From assembly GCF_020447315.1 (NCBI RefSeq), contig NZ_JAJADQ010000003.1, positions 248,001-312,000 of the forward strand: 64,000 nucleotides of DNA, in the 5' to 3' direction. How positions within the stretch are numbered: position 1 is the stretch's first letter; each line of letters opens with the position of its first letter. Shown here in pieces: positions 6,460-16,302 of this stretch. The translations under genes were made by a program, and so were the position numbers. This DNA comes from Hymenobacter nitidus. Its GTDB lineage: Bacteria; Bacteroidota; Bacteroidia; Cytophagales; Hymenobacteraceae. The notes below the pieces were generated by a model. That model was not told the origin of the DNA and did not search any database. It worked only from the letters and a program-made list of their open reading frames with translations.

Positions 6460-8688
6460 ATGATGCAACTTCTACGCAGGTGGCGCTGTGCGCCTATTTC
6501 TCAGGGTTCTTTGGTGGCGGCGCTACTGCTGCTGGGCGCGGCCAGCGGCCAGGCTCAGTGCCCGGCTGCTACGTCGGCCTGCACGCCGGGAGCGGCCCCG
6601 AGCAGCAGCTACCCCTTCGGGATGGGTATTCTGAACGTGACGCTCGGCACTATCAACAACACCACCGCGGGCGTGCAGGAAGGCTACCGCGACTATTCCT
6701 GCACCGGTGGGGCCGCGCTGAACGTGGGAACCGACTACCCCATTACCGTGCGCACCAATACCGGCACCGACGAAACCGTGCGCGTCTGGATAGATCTGAA
6801 CAACGACGGTACCCTAAATGCTACCACGGAGCTGGTGTTCAGCTCGGACGCTAAAAAAGTGCATACCGGCACCGTACGGCTGCCCGTGGGCACTACGCTC
6901 GGCGCGCGCCTGCGGATGCGGGTAGCGGCCGACTACAGCAACTCGCCGGTACCTTCGCCCTGCTCGACGCCGCTGTACTCGCAGACGGAAGACTACGCCG
7001 TGACGGCCACAGCCAATTCGGCGCCGCCCGTGGCCGAGTTCGTGGCCAACCAGACGCTCACCTGCGCGGGCTGCGTGCAGTTTACCGACCAGACCCAGAA
7101 CTCGCCGACAACCTGGCTGTGGAACTTTGGCGACAACACCACCAGCAACCTGCAGAGCCCGAGCCACTGCTACACCACGCCCGGCACCTACACCGTGACG
7201 CTGACCGCTACTAACGCGGCCGGTACCAGCATCCGCACCCGCACAGGCTACATCACCTACAACTCGGCGGTGCCGGTGGCGGCCAGCTGCACGCCCAACA
7301 CGGCCGCTTACTGCTGCGGCTACGGCATCACGCAGTTTACCCTGGGCACCCTGAGCAAGGCCTCGGCCAACGGGCAGGAAGGCTACGAGGACTTCACCTG
7401 CGCCAGCCGGGTTGAGCTGACGGAGGGCAACGCCTACCCCGTGAGCATAACGACGGGCCCGAGCAACCCCCAGGACACGCGCGTGTGGCTGGATCTAAAC
7501 AACGACGGCAGTTTCAGCGCCGCTGAGCTGCTATTCACGGCCCTGAACCGCACCAACCCCAGCGGCACGATACTGCTGCCAGCCACGGCCGTGAAAAACC
7601 AGCCGCTGCGCCTGCGCGTGATTTCGGACTACGTGGGTGCCCCGGCCGGGCCCTGCGCCGAACCCCAGCTGGGCCAGGCCGAAGACTACACCGTGACGGT
7701 GCGGGCCAATACGAATCCGCCGGTGGCCGCCTTCACCTCCAGCTACGTGCCCACCAGCTGCGTGAACCCGGTGCAGTTTACCGACCAGAGCCAGAATGCG
7801 CCCACCTCGTGGCTGTGGAATTTTGGCGACAACACGACCAGCACCCAGCAAAACCCCGTGCACCAGTACGCCAGCTCGGGCACCTACACCGTGACGCTGA
7901 CCGCTACCAACTCCTTCGGTTCCAATGTTCTAACGCGCCCCAACTACCTGACCGTGGCGGTACCGTGCCTGACGTACTGCGCCTCCAACGGCCTGAACGG
8001 CAATGTGTGGCTCACCAGCGTGACGGTGCGGGGTACCGCCGCTTCCTTTGCCAACAACTCAGCGGCGGATGCGGGAGGCTACGGCAACTACATCAGCCAG
8101 ACCATTAGCCTGCGCCAGGGCCAGGCCTACACGCTGGGCACCACCACCAACCAGAACTTTCAGCGCACGACCTCCATGTGGCTGGATCTGAACCGCAACG
8201 GCGTGTTTGAAGGGAGTGAACTGCTCGTGAACGGCACGTCTACCCTCACCTCGTCCCACGCCTTTACCATTCCGAACACGGCTGGTGTGCTGGGCTTCAC
8301 GCGCATGCGGGTGCTCACGCGGGCCAATGCCAACCAGGCCCAGCCCTGCGTGCAAAACCAGGTCAACTCCGAAACGGAAGACTACTCCGTGCGCATTGAC
8401 CTGGTAACCAGCACGAACGAGGCGCAGCGCCTGCCGTCACTGAGCATTTTCCCCAACCCCACAGCTACCGGCCTGGTGCACCTGCGCCTCGCTGATGCCG
8501 CTGCAGCCGGCACCTACACCGTGACGGTGCACAACGTGCTGGGTGCGCAGCTACTGACCACGACCCGGCGCCTGCACCCCACCACCGAGGCCACCCTCGA
8601 CCTGACAGCCTTGCCCCGGGGCCTGTATGTGGTGCGGCTGACCGATGCGGCCGGCCAGACCGCCCTGCGCCGCGTGGAGCGCAACTAA
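6460..8688 (+). CDS. Secreted GEVED/PKD-repeat protein with T9SS type A sorting domain
   Basis: Surface or secreted protein of 742 aa from ATG 6460 (a second ATG follows at once; an upstream frame lacks a signal sequence). A signal peptide (MMQLLRRWR, then SLVAALLLLGAASGQAQ) is followed by three GEVED domains at about residues 45-185, 275-415 and 505-645. Each holds a WIDLNNDG or WLDLN-type strand and ends with QTEDY, QAEDY or ETEDY. Two PKD domains lie between them (WLWNFGDNTTS in both). The last 85 residues form a T9SS type A sorting module (LSIFPNPTATGLVHLRL, then ALPRGLYVVRL). These proteins are exported through T9SS and usually anchored to surface lipopolysaccharide; the ligand is unknown. 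A terminator follows and the next gene is a larger T9SS substrate. Confidence 0.88.
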   Translation: MMQLLRRWRCAPISQGSLVAALLLLGAASGQAQCPAATSACTPGAAPSSSYPFGMGILNVTLGTINNTTAGVQEGYRDYSCTGGAALNVGTDYPITVRTNTGTDETVRVWIDLNNDGTLNATTELVFSSDAKKVHTGTVRLPVGTTLGARLRMRVAADYSNSPVPSPCSTPLYSQTEDYAVTATANSAPPVAEFVANQTLTCAGCVQFTDQTQNSPTTWLWNFGDNTTSNLQSPSHCYTTPGTYTVTLTATNAAGTSIRTRTGYITYNSAVPVAASCTPNTAAYCCGYGITQFTLGTLSKASANGQEGYEDFTCASRVELTEGNAYPVSITTGPSNPQDTRVWLDLNNDGSFSAAELLFTALNRTNPSGTILLPATAVKNQPLRLRVISDYVGAPAGPCAEPQLGQAEDYTVTVRANTNPPVAAFTSSYVPTSCVNPVQFTDQSQNAPTSWLWNFGDNTTSTQQNPVHQYASSGTYTVTLTATNSFGSNVLTRPNYLTVAVPCLTYCASNGLNGNVWLTSVTVRGTAASFANNSAADAGGYGNYISQTISLRQGQAYTLGTTTNQNFQRTTSMWLDLNRNGVFEGSELLVNGTSTLTSSHAFTIPNTAGVLGFTRMRVLTRANANQAQPCVQNQVNSETEDYSVRIDLVTSTNEAQRLPSLSIFPNPTATGLVHLRLADAAAAGTYTVTVHNVLGAQLLTTTRRLHPTTEATLDLTALPRGLYVVRLTDAAGQTALRRVERN

Positions 8689-8725
8689 TCCACTGCCTGC
8701 CCTTTACTGCTCCCATCCACACTCC

Positions 8726-8764
8726 CGGCCAGCCCGCTACCCCGTAGCGGGCTAGGCTTTTCTT
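8726..8764 (+). terminator. Terminator after the GEVED protein gene
   Basis: AGCCCGCTAC / GTAGCGGGCT hairpin with a short CC loop, then GGCTTTTCTT. Confidence 0.75.
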
Positions 8765-8775
8765 ACTGCCCCTGT

Positions 8776-11700
8776 ATGCACACAACTCTACTGCGCACTT
8801 TTTGGCTGCTGCTACTGCTGCTAGGACTACGTGCGGCCCCGGCCAGCGCGTCTCACCTGGTAGGCGGCGAAATGAACTACCAGTATCTGGATGCCAACGG
8901 CCCAGCCGCGGCGCCCTACCGCTACCGCATCACGGTGCTGCTCTACATCAACTGGGAATGCACCAACCCCAACGATTTGTCGAACGTACCGGACGGGCGC
9001 TGCAACATCTTCGTCAACGTCTACAACAAGCAGAACGGGGCACGCCTCAACAGCGGGCAGGCGGCCCAGGGCTTTAGCTGCGCCCAGACAAGCTGCTCGG
9101 GGCGGCCGGCGCAGAACGATACCCAGCCCCAGGGCTCGTTCCGGCTGCCCCGGGTTTCCAACCCTTCCATTACCCCGCCCCTGCCCGGGGGCTGCACCCT
9201 GCCCGGCGGCCCGCCGCCGCCCGTGCGTCTGTGCCGCTACGAGGCCATCGTCAATCTGCCGGCCTCGGCCGCGGGATACTACGTGGTGTATACCGACGGC
9301 ACGCGCAACCGCTCAATCAATAACCTGCTGCAGCCCGACACCCAGAACCAGACCATCTTCGTGGACATGGCCGCGCCGCTGCTGCCCAATACCTCGCCTA
9401 CCTTCTCGGATACGGCCGTGGTCGTGATTTGCCAGGGCGACACGAGCATCGTGGTCAACAACGCCGTGGATGCCGACGGCGACCGGCTGATTTACTCCTT
9501 CAGCACGCCCTACAACATTCCGGGGGCCATTGGCGGGGCACCGCCCTTCTCCTTCTCCCCGCCCCCACCGAGCGTGACTTACAACGCGGGGTTTTCGGCT
9601 ACGGCTCCCTTTGGGCCCGGCACCGGCAACTACGCCTTTCTGAACGCCAGCAACGGCCTAAGCCGGTATGCCACTTCCCAGCAGGGGCGCTACGTGGTAG
9701 CGGTGGAAGTCAAGGAGTTCCGCACTATCAATGGCAATGAGGTGCTCATTGGCTCCACCAGGCGCGAAATTCAGCTGGTGTCGCGGCAGTGCCAGCCCAA
9801 CCAGGCGCCGCAGTTTACCGCCGGCACGCTCTCCAACAAAACCTTCACCATTGAGGAAGGAGAAACGCTCAACTTCAACCTAGCCGCCACCGACCCCGAC
9901 GGCAATGCCATCAGCCTGAAGGTGAACAGCGTGCTACTCGACGGCTCGGGGCCGTTCAACGCCAGCTTCGGCGGCAGCCAGGGCACGGTGCCCGCGGGCA
10001 GCCCTACGGGGGTCGCCACGCTGACGGGCACCGGGGGCATCGTCAACGGCACGTTCAGCTTCAGCTCCCAGTGCGGCAACGCCCGCAGCACGCTCTACGA
10101 CGTGGTGGTAACGGCCACCGACCAGACCTGCGGAGCCAAAAGCGTGTCCGACATCTTCCAGATTCGGGTGAACCGCGCGGCTGGCCCCACCAGCATTCAG
10201 GGCGAGGCCGTTATCTGCGACCAGGCCCAGGTGCGCACCTACACGGCCGCGGGACCGACGCCGGCGTCCTACTTCTGGAAAGTTCGGGGCGGCACGATTC
10301 AGGGCTCGAACTCGGGCAGCAGCGTGCAGGTGCGCTGGACGGCCCCCGGCGCGGGCCGCGTTACGTTGCAGGGCGTTTCCAGCCTGGGCTGCCCCTCTGA
10401 CTCGGTGGCGCGCGACATTGAGATACGCCCCGCCAGCGCCCTGGCCGTGACGCCCACCAGCGCCACGATTTGCGTCGGGGGCTCTACGACCCTGACGGCC
10501 AGCGGCGGCCCGGCCTACACCTGGACCGGCGGCAACCAGACCTTTACCGGCCCCACCATCACCGTGTCGCCGACGCAGACCACGACCTACACCGTGACCA
10601 GCACCGACGGCGTGTGCACAACGTCCCGCCAGGTTACCATCACCGTAAACCCCGCCGCGGTAGCCGATGCCGGCGCCAATGCAACGCTGTGTTCGGGCGA
10701 AACCCGGGCCCTGGGCGCTGCCGCCTTAACCGGCTATACCTACCTCTGGAGCCCGGCCACGGGTTTGAGCAACGCCAACACCGCCCAGCCTACTTTCACG
10801 CTGACGAACACGGGCACCGCGCCCCAGCAGTTTACCTACACGCTCACGGCCACCACGGCCCAGGGCTGCGTGGCTACCGACGTGGTAACGGTGACCCTGA
10901 ACCCGGCCGCCGTGGCTGATGCCGGCGCGGCCAAAACCATCTGCTCGGGTGGCTCGGCGGTACTGGGCACCCCGGCTGTCGGCCTGGCGGGCCGCACCTA
11001 CCTTTGGAGCCCGGCCACCGGTCTGAACGATGCCACCGCCGCCACGCCAACCGTCACGCTGACTAACACCGGCACCGCCCCAGTGGTGGTGCGCTACACG
11101 CTGACCGTTACCACCAACGGCCTGTGCTCGACCAGCGCCACGGTGGATGTGACGGTGAATCCGGCGGCCATTGCCAACGCCGGCGCGGATGTGGCCACCT
11201 GCTCGGGGGAGGCCAAAGTACTAGGCTCGGCGGCGTTGACGGGCTACTCCTACCAGTGGAGTCCGGCTACGGGGTTGAGCAATGCCACCACCGCCCAGCC
11301 CACCTTCCAGCTGACGAACACGGGCACCGCGCCCCAGCAATTCACCTACACGCTCACGGCTACCACCGCCGAAGGCTGTCTGGCTACCGACGTGGTAACG
11401 GTGACCCTGAACCCGGCCGCCGTAGCCGATGCGGGCACCAACAAAGTATTTTGCTCGGGTGGCTCAGCAGTACTGGGCAACCCTACCAGCGCCGTGGCCG
11501 GCAGCACGTATCAGTGGAGCCCGGCTACCGGCCTGAGCAATCCTTCAGCCGTAGCCCCCACCGTCACGCTGACCAATACCGGTTCGGTGCCGGTAACGAC
11601 CACCTACACCCTGCGCGTTACCACCGACCAAGGTTGCGTGGATACCCGAACGGTGCAGGTCACGGTGAATCCGGCGGCCGTGGCCAATGCCGGCACCGAC

Positions 11701-14544
11701 GTAGCTCTGTGCTCGGGTGAGGCCCGGACGCTGGGCACGGCGGCTTTGACGGGCTATACGTACCAGTGGAGTCCGGCTACCGGCCTGAGCAGCACCTCGG
11801 TAGCCCAGCCGGTTTTCTCCCTGACCAATACCGGCACCACGCCCCAGCAGTTTACCTACACGCTGACAGTTACTACGGCTGAAGGCTGCACCGCCACCGA
11901 TGTGGTAACGGTTACCCTGAACCCGGCCGCTGTAGCCGATGCGGGTACGAACAAAGTATTCTGCTCGGGTGGCTCGGCGGTGCTGGGCAACGCGGCCACG
12001 GCCGTAGCGGGCAGCACTTACCTCTGGAGCCCGGCCACGGGGCTGAGTAGTGCTTCGGCTGCTACACCGACCGTAACTCTAACCAACACCACCGCCCTCC
12101 CGGTAACGACCACCTACACCCTGCGCGTCACGACGGATAAAGGCTGCGTGGCGACCAGAACGGTGGATGTGACGGTGAACCCAGCGGCCATCGCCAACGC
12201 CGGCGCGGATGTGGCCACCTGCTCGGGGGAGGCCAAAGTACTAGGCTCGGCGGCGTTGACGGGCTACTCCTACCAGTGGAGTCCGGCTACGGGGTTGAGC
12301 AATGCCACCACCGCCCAGCCCACCTTCCAGCTGACGAACACGGGCACCGCGCCCCAGCAATTCACCTACACGCTCACGGCTACTACGGCCGAAGGCTGTC
12401 TGGCTACCGACGTGGTAACCGTCACGCTCAACCCGGCCGCCGTAGCCAATGCCGGTGCCGATGCAGCCTTGTGCGACGGTAAAAAGGTGACGCTGGGCAC
12501 AGCGGCGCTGGCGGGCTACGCTTACCAGTGGACCCCGGCCACAGGGCTGAGCAGCGCCACCGCGGCCCGCCCCGAGCTGACGGCCGTGAACCTCACACAG
12601 GCCCCGATTACGCGCACCTACACCCTGACCACCACCACGGCCCAGGGCTGCACCCAAACCGACGAGGTGGTGGTAACCATCAATCCACGGCCGCAGGTGG
12701 ACAATATCCAGGGCTCGGCCTCGGTGTGCCCCACCATTCAGGGCGTGGTTTACAGCATTCTGAATCCGCGCAGCACGGAGTACCGCTGGGCGGTAGTGGG
12801 CGGCACTATTACCAGCGGCGACGGCACGGCCAGCATCACCGTGAACTGGGGCGCGGCCAATGCTGCTGCCAGCGTGCAGGCGGTGGCCCGCAACCAGTTC
12901 CAGTGCGACTCCGACCCAGTGATTTTCCCCGTGATTATCAACCAGCGCCTGGCTACCGAAACGCCCAAGGGCCCCGGCAGCGTGTGCCTGGCCAATGGGC
13001 CCTACACCTACTCGGTGCAGCCCACCACGGGCTCTATCTACGCCTGGCAGATTACGGGCGGCACCCAAATCAACACCGGGCCCGGCTCGGTGCTGGTGCA
13101 GTGGAACGGCCCCGGCACGGGTAGCATCACGGTCACGGAAACCAGCAACCCCAACGGCGGCCCCATCACCTGCTTTGGACAGAGCCAGGCCCTGAGCGTG
13201 ACGATTCTGCCCTCCCCGGCCGCCAACCTGGCTATTGCCGGCCCCGACCGGGTGTGCCTGGGCGGCGCGGTGAGCTTCTCGCTGCCGGGCGCGGCCACTT
13301 CCACCTACGCCTTCACCCTGGATGGGGCTCCCATTGCCAGCACCGGCAACACGGTTAGCTTTACCCCCACGGCCGCCCGCTCCTACACCCTCACGGCCCG
13401 GGAAACCAACGCCAGTGCCTGCGCCGGCCCGGTATTCAGCCGGCAGTTTATCGTGGACCCACGGCCGGCGGCAGTGGCTATTGCCGGGCCCGCCAGCATC
13501 TGCCCCGGCCCCGGCGGCTTCGACCCTCAGCAGTACTCGGTACCAAATACGCCCGGCTCGACGTACGCCTGGACGGTAACCGGTGGCACCATTGTCGGCG
13601 GGAACGGCGGCAGCGGTATTACGGTCAGCTTTACGGCCGGCGCTGAAGACCGGACAGTGGCCGTGACGGAAACCTCCAGCTTCGGCTGCGCCGGGGCCCT
13701 GGCCTCGCTCACCGTGCGGCCCGACAACGTCGGCATTGGCCTGCGCGCCGCCTCAGTAGCCGCCGGCGACCGGAGCATTACGCTGGGTATGGTAACGGTT
13801 AACTCCGGCGCTAACGGCAACCAGATCCGGATTCTGCGGCGCGATGCGGGCACGACGACCGCCTTTGCGCAGGTCGGCACGACTGCCATCGGCAGTGGCA
13901 GCTTCACCGATACCAGCGTGGATGCCGATGCCAAAGCCTACGACTACCGCCTGGAGCTGCTCAACAACTGCGGCACCACTCTGGCCAGCCAGGAGCACAC
14001 CACCATCCGGACGACGGCCACGGCCATCGAAGGCAGCCGGGACGGCTATAAGGAAGGCAAGGTGAAAGTCAGCTGGAATGCCTACCGGGGCTTTGAGGTG
14101 AAGGAATACCAGCTGGTACGCACTGTCGGCAATGGCCCGGCCCAGGTGGTCTTCACCGGGCCGGCCACGACGCTGGAAACGGAGTTTGCCAGCAGCTCGG
14201 CCGGCTTCGACCAGTGCTTCCGGGTGGTGGCCATCAGCACCCAGAACGCCATTATCACCGCCGCCTCCAACGATGCCTGCGTGAATTTCACCAACGACCT
14301 GGTGTTCTACAACGTCATCACGCCCAACAACGACGGCATCAACGACGCGTTTTTCATCCGCAACATCGGCCTCTACTCCGACTACACGATGACTTTCTTC
14401 AACCGCTGGGGCAAGGAAGTGTACAAAACCGGCCGCTACGCCAACGACTGGAAGGCCGAGCAGCAGCCGGCCGGGGTCTACTACTACCTGCTCACGCTCC
14501 CGACCGGCAAGTCGTACAAAGGCTGGTTTGAGGTAGTTAAATAG
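8776..14544 (+). CDS. Giant repeat adhesin with T9SS type B (gliding-type) C-terminal domain
   Basis: A 1922-aa surface protein. Residues 1-26 are a signal peptide, followed by an N-terminal domain common in Cytophagales surface proteins (SHLVGGEMNYQYLDANG). A cadherin-like stretch (TFTIEEGETLNFNLAATDPDG) lies at about 350-470, then a PKD/Ig-like segment. Residues about 625-1303 form an array of eight Ig-like units of two alternating kinds. PKD-like domains (each opening with a VCLG or SICPG-type strand) fill about 1310-1650, an FN3-like pair lies at about 1660-1830, and the C-terminus is a type B sorting domain (NVITPNNDGINDAFFIRNIG, then FFNRWGKEVYKT and AGVYYYLLTL). It probably acts as a surface adhesin or a gliding-related filament protein like SprB, though much shorter than SprB. 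A strong terminator follows. Confidence 0.87.
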   Translation: MHTTLLRTFWLLLLLLGLRAAPASASHLVGGEMNYQYLDANGPAAAPYRYRITVLLYINWECTNPNDLSNVPDGRCNIFVNVYNKQNGARLNSGQAAQGFSCAQTSCSGRPAQNDTQPQGSFRLPRVSNPSITPPLPGGCTLPGGPPPPVRLCRYEAIVNLPASAAGYYVVYTDGTRNRSINNLLQPDTQNQTIFVDMAAPLLPNTSPTFSDTAVVVICQGDTSIVVNNAVDADGDRLIYSFSTPYNIPGAIGGAPPFSFSPPPPSVTYNAGFSATAPFGPGTGNYAFLNASNGLSRYATSQQGRYVVAVEVKEFRTINGNEVLIGSTRREIQLVSRQCQPNQAPQFTAGTLSNKTFTIEEGETLNFNLAATDPDGNAISLKVNSVLLDGSGPFNASFGGSQGTVPAGSPTGVATLTGTGGIVNGTFSFSSQCGNARSTLYDVVVTATDQTCGAKSVSDIFQIRVNRAAGPTSIQGEAVICDQAQVRTYTAAGPTPASYFWKVRGGTIQGSNSGSSVQVRWTAPGAGRVTLQGVSSLGCPSDSVARDIEIRPASALAVTPTSATICVGGSTTLTASGGPAYTWTGGNQTFTGPTITVSPTQTTTYTVTSTDGVCTTSRQVTITVNPAAVADAGANATLCSGETRALGAAALTGYTYLWSPATGLSNANTAQPTFTLTNTGTAPQQFTYTLTATTAQGCVATDVVTVTLNPAAVADAGAAKTICSGGSAVLGTPAVGLAGRTYLWSPATGLNDATAATPTVTLTNTGTAPVVVRYTLTVTTNGLCSTSATVDVTVNPAAIANAGADVATCSGEAKVLGSAALTGYSYQWSPATGLSNATTAQPTFQLTNTGTAPQQFTYTLTATTAEGCLATDVVTVTLNPAAVADAGTNKVFCSGGSAVLGNPTSAVAGSTYQWSPATGLSNPSAVAPTVTLTNTGSVPVTTTYTLRVTTDQGCVDTRTVQVTVNPAAVANAGTDVALCSGEARTLGTAALTGYTYQWSPATGLSSTSVAQPVFSLTNTGTTPQQFTYTLTVTTAEGCTATDVVTVTLNPAAVADAGTNKVFCSGGSAVLGNAATAVAGSTYLWSPATGLSSASAATPTVTLTNTTALPVTTTYTLRVTTDKGCVATRTVDVTVNPAAIANAGADVATCSGEAKVLGSAALTGYSYQWSPATGLSNATTAQPTFQLTNTGTAPQQFTYTLTATTAEGCLATDVVTVTLNPAAVANAGADAALCDGKKVTLGTAALAGYAYQWTPATGLSSATAARPELTAVNLTQAPITRTYTLTTTTAQGCTQTDEVVVTINPRPQVDNIQGSASVCPTIQGVVYSILNPRSTEYRWAVVGGTITSGDGTASITVNWGAANAAASVQAVARNQFQCDSDPVIFPVIINQRLATETPKGPGSVCLANGPYTYSVQPTTGSIYAWQITGGTQINTGPGSVLVQWNGPGTGSITVTETSNPNGGPITCFGQSQALSVTILPSPAANLAIAGPDRVCLGGAVSFSLPGAATSTYAFTLDGAPIASTGNTVSFTPTAARSYTLTARETNASACAGPVFSRQFIVDPRPAAVAIAGPASICPGPGGFDPQQYSVPNTPGSTYAWTVTGGTIVGGNGGSGITVSFTAGAEDRTVAVTETSSFGCAGALASLTVRPDNVGIGLRAASVAAGDRSITLGMVTVNSGANGNQIRILRRDAGTTTAFAQVGTTAIGSGSFTDTSVDADAKAYDYRLELLNNCGTTLASQEHTTIRTTATAIEGSRDGYKEGKVKVSWNAYRGFEVKEYQLVRTVGNGPAQVVFTGPATTLETEFASSSAGFDQCFRVVAISTQNAIITAASNDACVNFTNDLVFYNVITPNNDGINDAFFIRNIGLYSDYTMTFFNRWGKEVYKTGRYANDWKAEQQPAGVYYYLLTLPTGKSYKGWFEVVK
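10648..12684 (+). repeat. Alternating A/B tandem-repeat array inside the adhesin gene
   Basis: Eight units in frame, in order A-B-A-B-A-B-A-A. A units are 84 codons (252 bp; starts 10648, 11158, 11668, 12178), B units 86 codons (258 bp; starts 10900, 11410, 11920), and a final divergent A-like unit starts at 12430. Each begins NPAA(V/I)A(D/N)AG, and the A-B pair repeats every 510 bp. Bases 11173-11363 and 12193-12383 are identical at exactly 1020 bp spacing. Confidence 0.92.
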
Positions 14545-14614
14545 ACCACGAATTGCTTCGGATTGGTCGGATTTCGCGGACGATTACCAAATTGCCCTTC
14601 CGTTGTTTACCTGG

Positions 14615-14644
14615 AAAAGGCGACCCGCAGCGGGCCGCCTTTTC
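14615..14644 (+). terminator. Terminator of the giant adhesin gene
   Basis: Hairpin AAAAGGCG-A-CCCG / CGGG-C-CGCCTTTT with a CAG loop and a T-rich tail, 70 bp past the stop. Confidence 0.8.
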
Positions 14645-14832
14645 TTGTTTTCCGACCCGGCTGCTGCTCGTTCCGGCGTGGCATGGCTGTCCAGCCGTGC
14701 CGGGCATTTTGGGTAGACATACTTATGCCCGAGGTATGACATAACTATGTCACGTACCACGGCCGCGCTCCAAAGATGCCGTCGGTTTTAAAAACCGACG
14801 GGGCAATTCAGCGGCACGAATGGGACCAACCA

Positions 14833-14869
14833 CAAAATCCGCCGAATCCGCAAAATCCGCCCGAATCCG
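14833..14869. repeat. Tandem direct repeat upstream of the rlmD-like promoter
   Basis: Two adjacent copies of CAAAATCCGCCGAATCCG (18 bp, then 19 bp with one extra C) end 4 bp before the -7 element at 14874. They occupy the place where the -33 element would be. Confidence 0.6.
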
Positions 14870-14873
14870 TGGT

Positions 14874-14881
14874 TACCTTTG
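14874..14881 (+). promoter_or_regulatory. Candidate -7 promoter element of the rlmD-like gene
   Basis: TACCTTTG matches TAnnTTTG. It lies 5 bp before the proposed GTG start at 14887, so the transcript would have almost no leader. This also argues against the ATG at 14776. No TTG is found at the expected distance. Confidence 0.5.
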
Positions 14882-14886
14882 CCCTT

Positions 14887-16296
14887 GTGAGGAAATCAGC
14901 TAAAAACATTCCCGCGGAACTGCTCCGCGAAGTCGAAATTACCGACATGGTGGCCGAGGGCAAGTGCCTGGTGCGCCGCGACAACCTGGTTATTTTCGTG
15001 ACGGGCGTGGCCCCCGGCGACGTGGTAGACCTGCGCGTGACCAAGGCCAAGAAAACCTTTCTGGAGGCCGTAGCCACCAAGTTTCATAAGTACTCCGACC
15101 TGCGCGTGGAGCCCTTTTGCCAGCACTTCGGCACCTGCGGGGGCTGCAAGTGGCAGCACCTGGGCTACGACACCCAGCTTAAGTTCAAGCAGCAGCAGGT
15201 GCAGGATAACCTGCAGCGCATCGGCAAGGTGGCGCTTCCCGAGTTGGAGCCCATTCAGCACTCCCCGGCCCTGCAGTACTACCGCAACAAGCTCGAATAC
15301 ACCTTCAGCCACAACGGCTGGCTGACCAACGAGCAGATTCAGGCCGGCGAGGAAATCGAGCGGCGCGTGCTGGGCTTTCACACCCCGGCCCGCTTCGACA
15401 AGATTATCGACGTGCAGCACTGCTGGCTGCAGCCCAACCCCTCGAACCAGATCCGGCTGGCCATCCGCAACTACGCCCTGGAGCACGACTTGCCCTTCAA
15501 CAACCTCGTAACCCAGGAAGGCTTCCTGCGCAACCTCATCATCCGCACAGCCAATACCGGCGACCTGATGGTGATTCTGCAGTGCTACTACGCCCACGAG
15601 GCCCTGTTTCCCTTGCTGGATTTCGTGGCGGCGAAGTTCCCCGAAATCACCTCGCTCAACTACGTGCTCAACAACAAGGGCAACGAAACCTTCCACGACC
15701 TGGACGTGGTCTGCTACAAGGGCGAGCCGCACATTCACGAGCAGATGGAGGATTTGCGCTTCCGCGTGGGCCCCAAGTCGTTCTACCAAACCAACTCCGA
15801 AGGGGCCTACAACCTGTACAAGCTCACCCGCGAGTTTGCCGGCCTCACCGGCTCCGAGCTGGTGTATGACCTTTACACCGGGGCCGGCACCATTGCCAAC
15901 TTCGTGGCCCGGCAGGCCCGGCACGTGGTGGGCGTGGAGTACGTGGAGTCGGCGGTGAAAGACGCCTACATCAACTCCGAAATCAACGGGGTGACCAACA
16001 CCGAATTCTACGCCGGCGACATGAAGGACGTGCTCAACGCCGAGTTCATCGCCAAGCACGGCCGCCCCGACGTCATCATCACCGACCCGCCCCGGGCCGG
16101 CATGCACCCTGACGTAGTGGCCCGCCTGCTCGAAATGCGTGCCCCCCGCATCGTCTACGTCAGCTGCAACCCCGCCACCCAGGCCCGCGACCTGGAAATG
16201 CTCGATGAGGCTTATGCCGTTACGCGCGTGCGGCCCGTGGATATGTTCCCCCACACCCACCACGTGGAGAATGTGGTGCTGCTGGAGCTGAAGTAA
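14887..16296 (+). CDS. rlmD: 23S rRNA (uracil-5-)-methyltransferase, RlmD/RumA family
   Basis: S-adenosylmethionine-dependent enzyme making 5-methyluridine in 23S rRNA. An N-terminal TRAM-like domain (VEITDMVAEGKCLVRRDNLV, then VAPGDVVDLRV) precedes a four-cysteine Fe-S motif (C-x5-C-x2-C plus a later Cys; FCQHFGTCGGCKW). The methyltransferase core shows VYDLYTGAGTIANFVA (SAM site), ITDPPRAGMHPDV and the catalytic Cys in IVYVSCNPATQARDL. The start is taken as GTG 14887 (VRKSAKNIPAELL), giving 469 aa. The ATG at 14776 would add 37 low-complexity residues overlapping a tandem DNA repeat and a promoter-like motif. Bacteroidota enzymes of this family may modify U747, U1939 or both, so the exact target is not settled by sequence. 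Two small unknown genes follow closely. Confidence 0.88.
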   Translation: MRKSAKNIPAELLREVEITDMVAEGKCLVRRDNLVIFVTGVAPGDVVDLRVTKAKKTFLEAVATKFHKYSDLRVEPFCQHFGTCGGCKWQHLGYDTQLKFKQQQVQDNLQRIGKVALPELEPIQHSPALQYYRNKLEYTFSHNGWLTNEQIQAGEEIERRVLGFHTPARFDKIIDVQHCWLQPNPSNQIRLAIRNYALEHDLPFNNLVTQEGFLRNLIIRTANTGDLMVILQCYYAHEALFPLLDFVAAKFPEITSLNYVLNNKGNETFHDLDVVCYKGEPHIHEQMEDLRFRVGPKSFYQTNSEGAYNLYKLTREFAGLTGSELVYDLYTGAGTIANFVARQARHVVGVEYVESAVKDAYINSEINGVTNTEFYAGDMKDVLNAEFIAKHGRPDVIITDPPRAGMHPDVVARLLEMRAPRIVYVSCNPATQARDLEMLDEAYAVTRVRPVDMFPHTHHVENVVLLELK

Positions 16297-16302
16297 CAAG
16301 TT

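Noticed and set aside
10648..12684. CRISPR-like or satellite array
   Set aside because: Units of 252/258 bp are in frame, lack spacers, and encode Ig-like domains of the adhesin.
14776..14886. Upstream ATG start for the RlmD-type enzyme
   Set aside because: Extra 37 residues are Pro/Asn-rich, overlap a tandem DNA repeat and a TACCTTTG element, and are not seen in the family.
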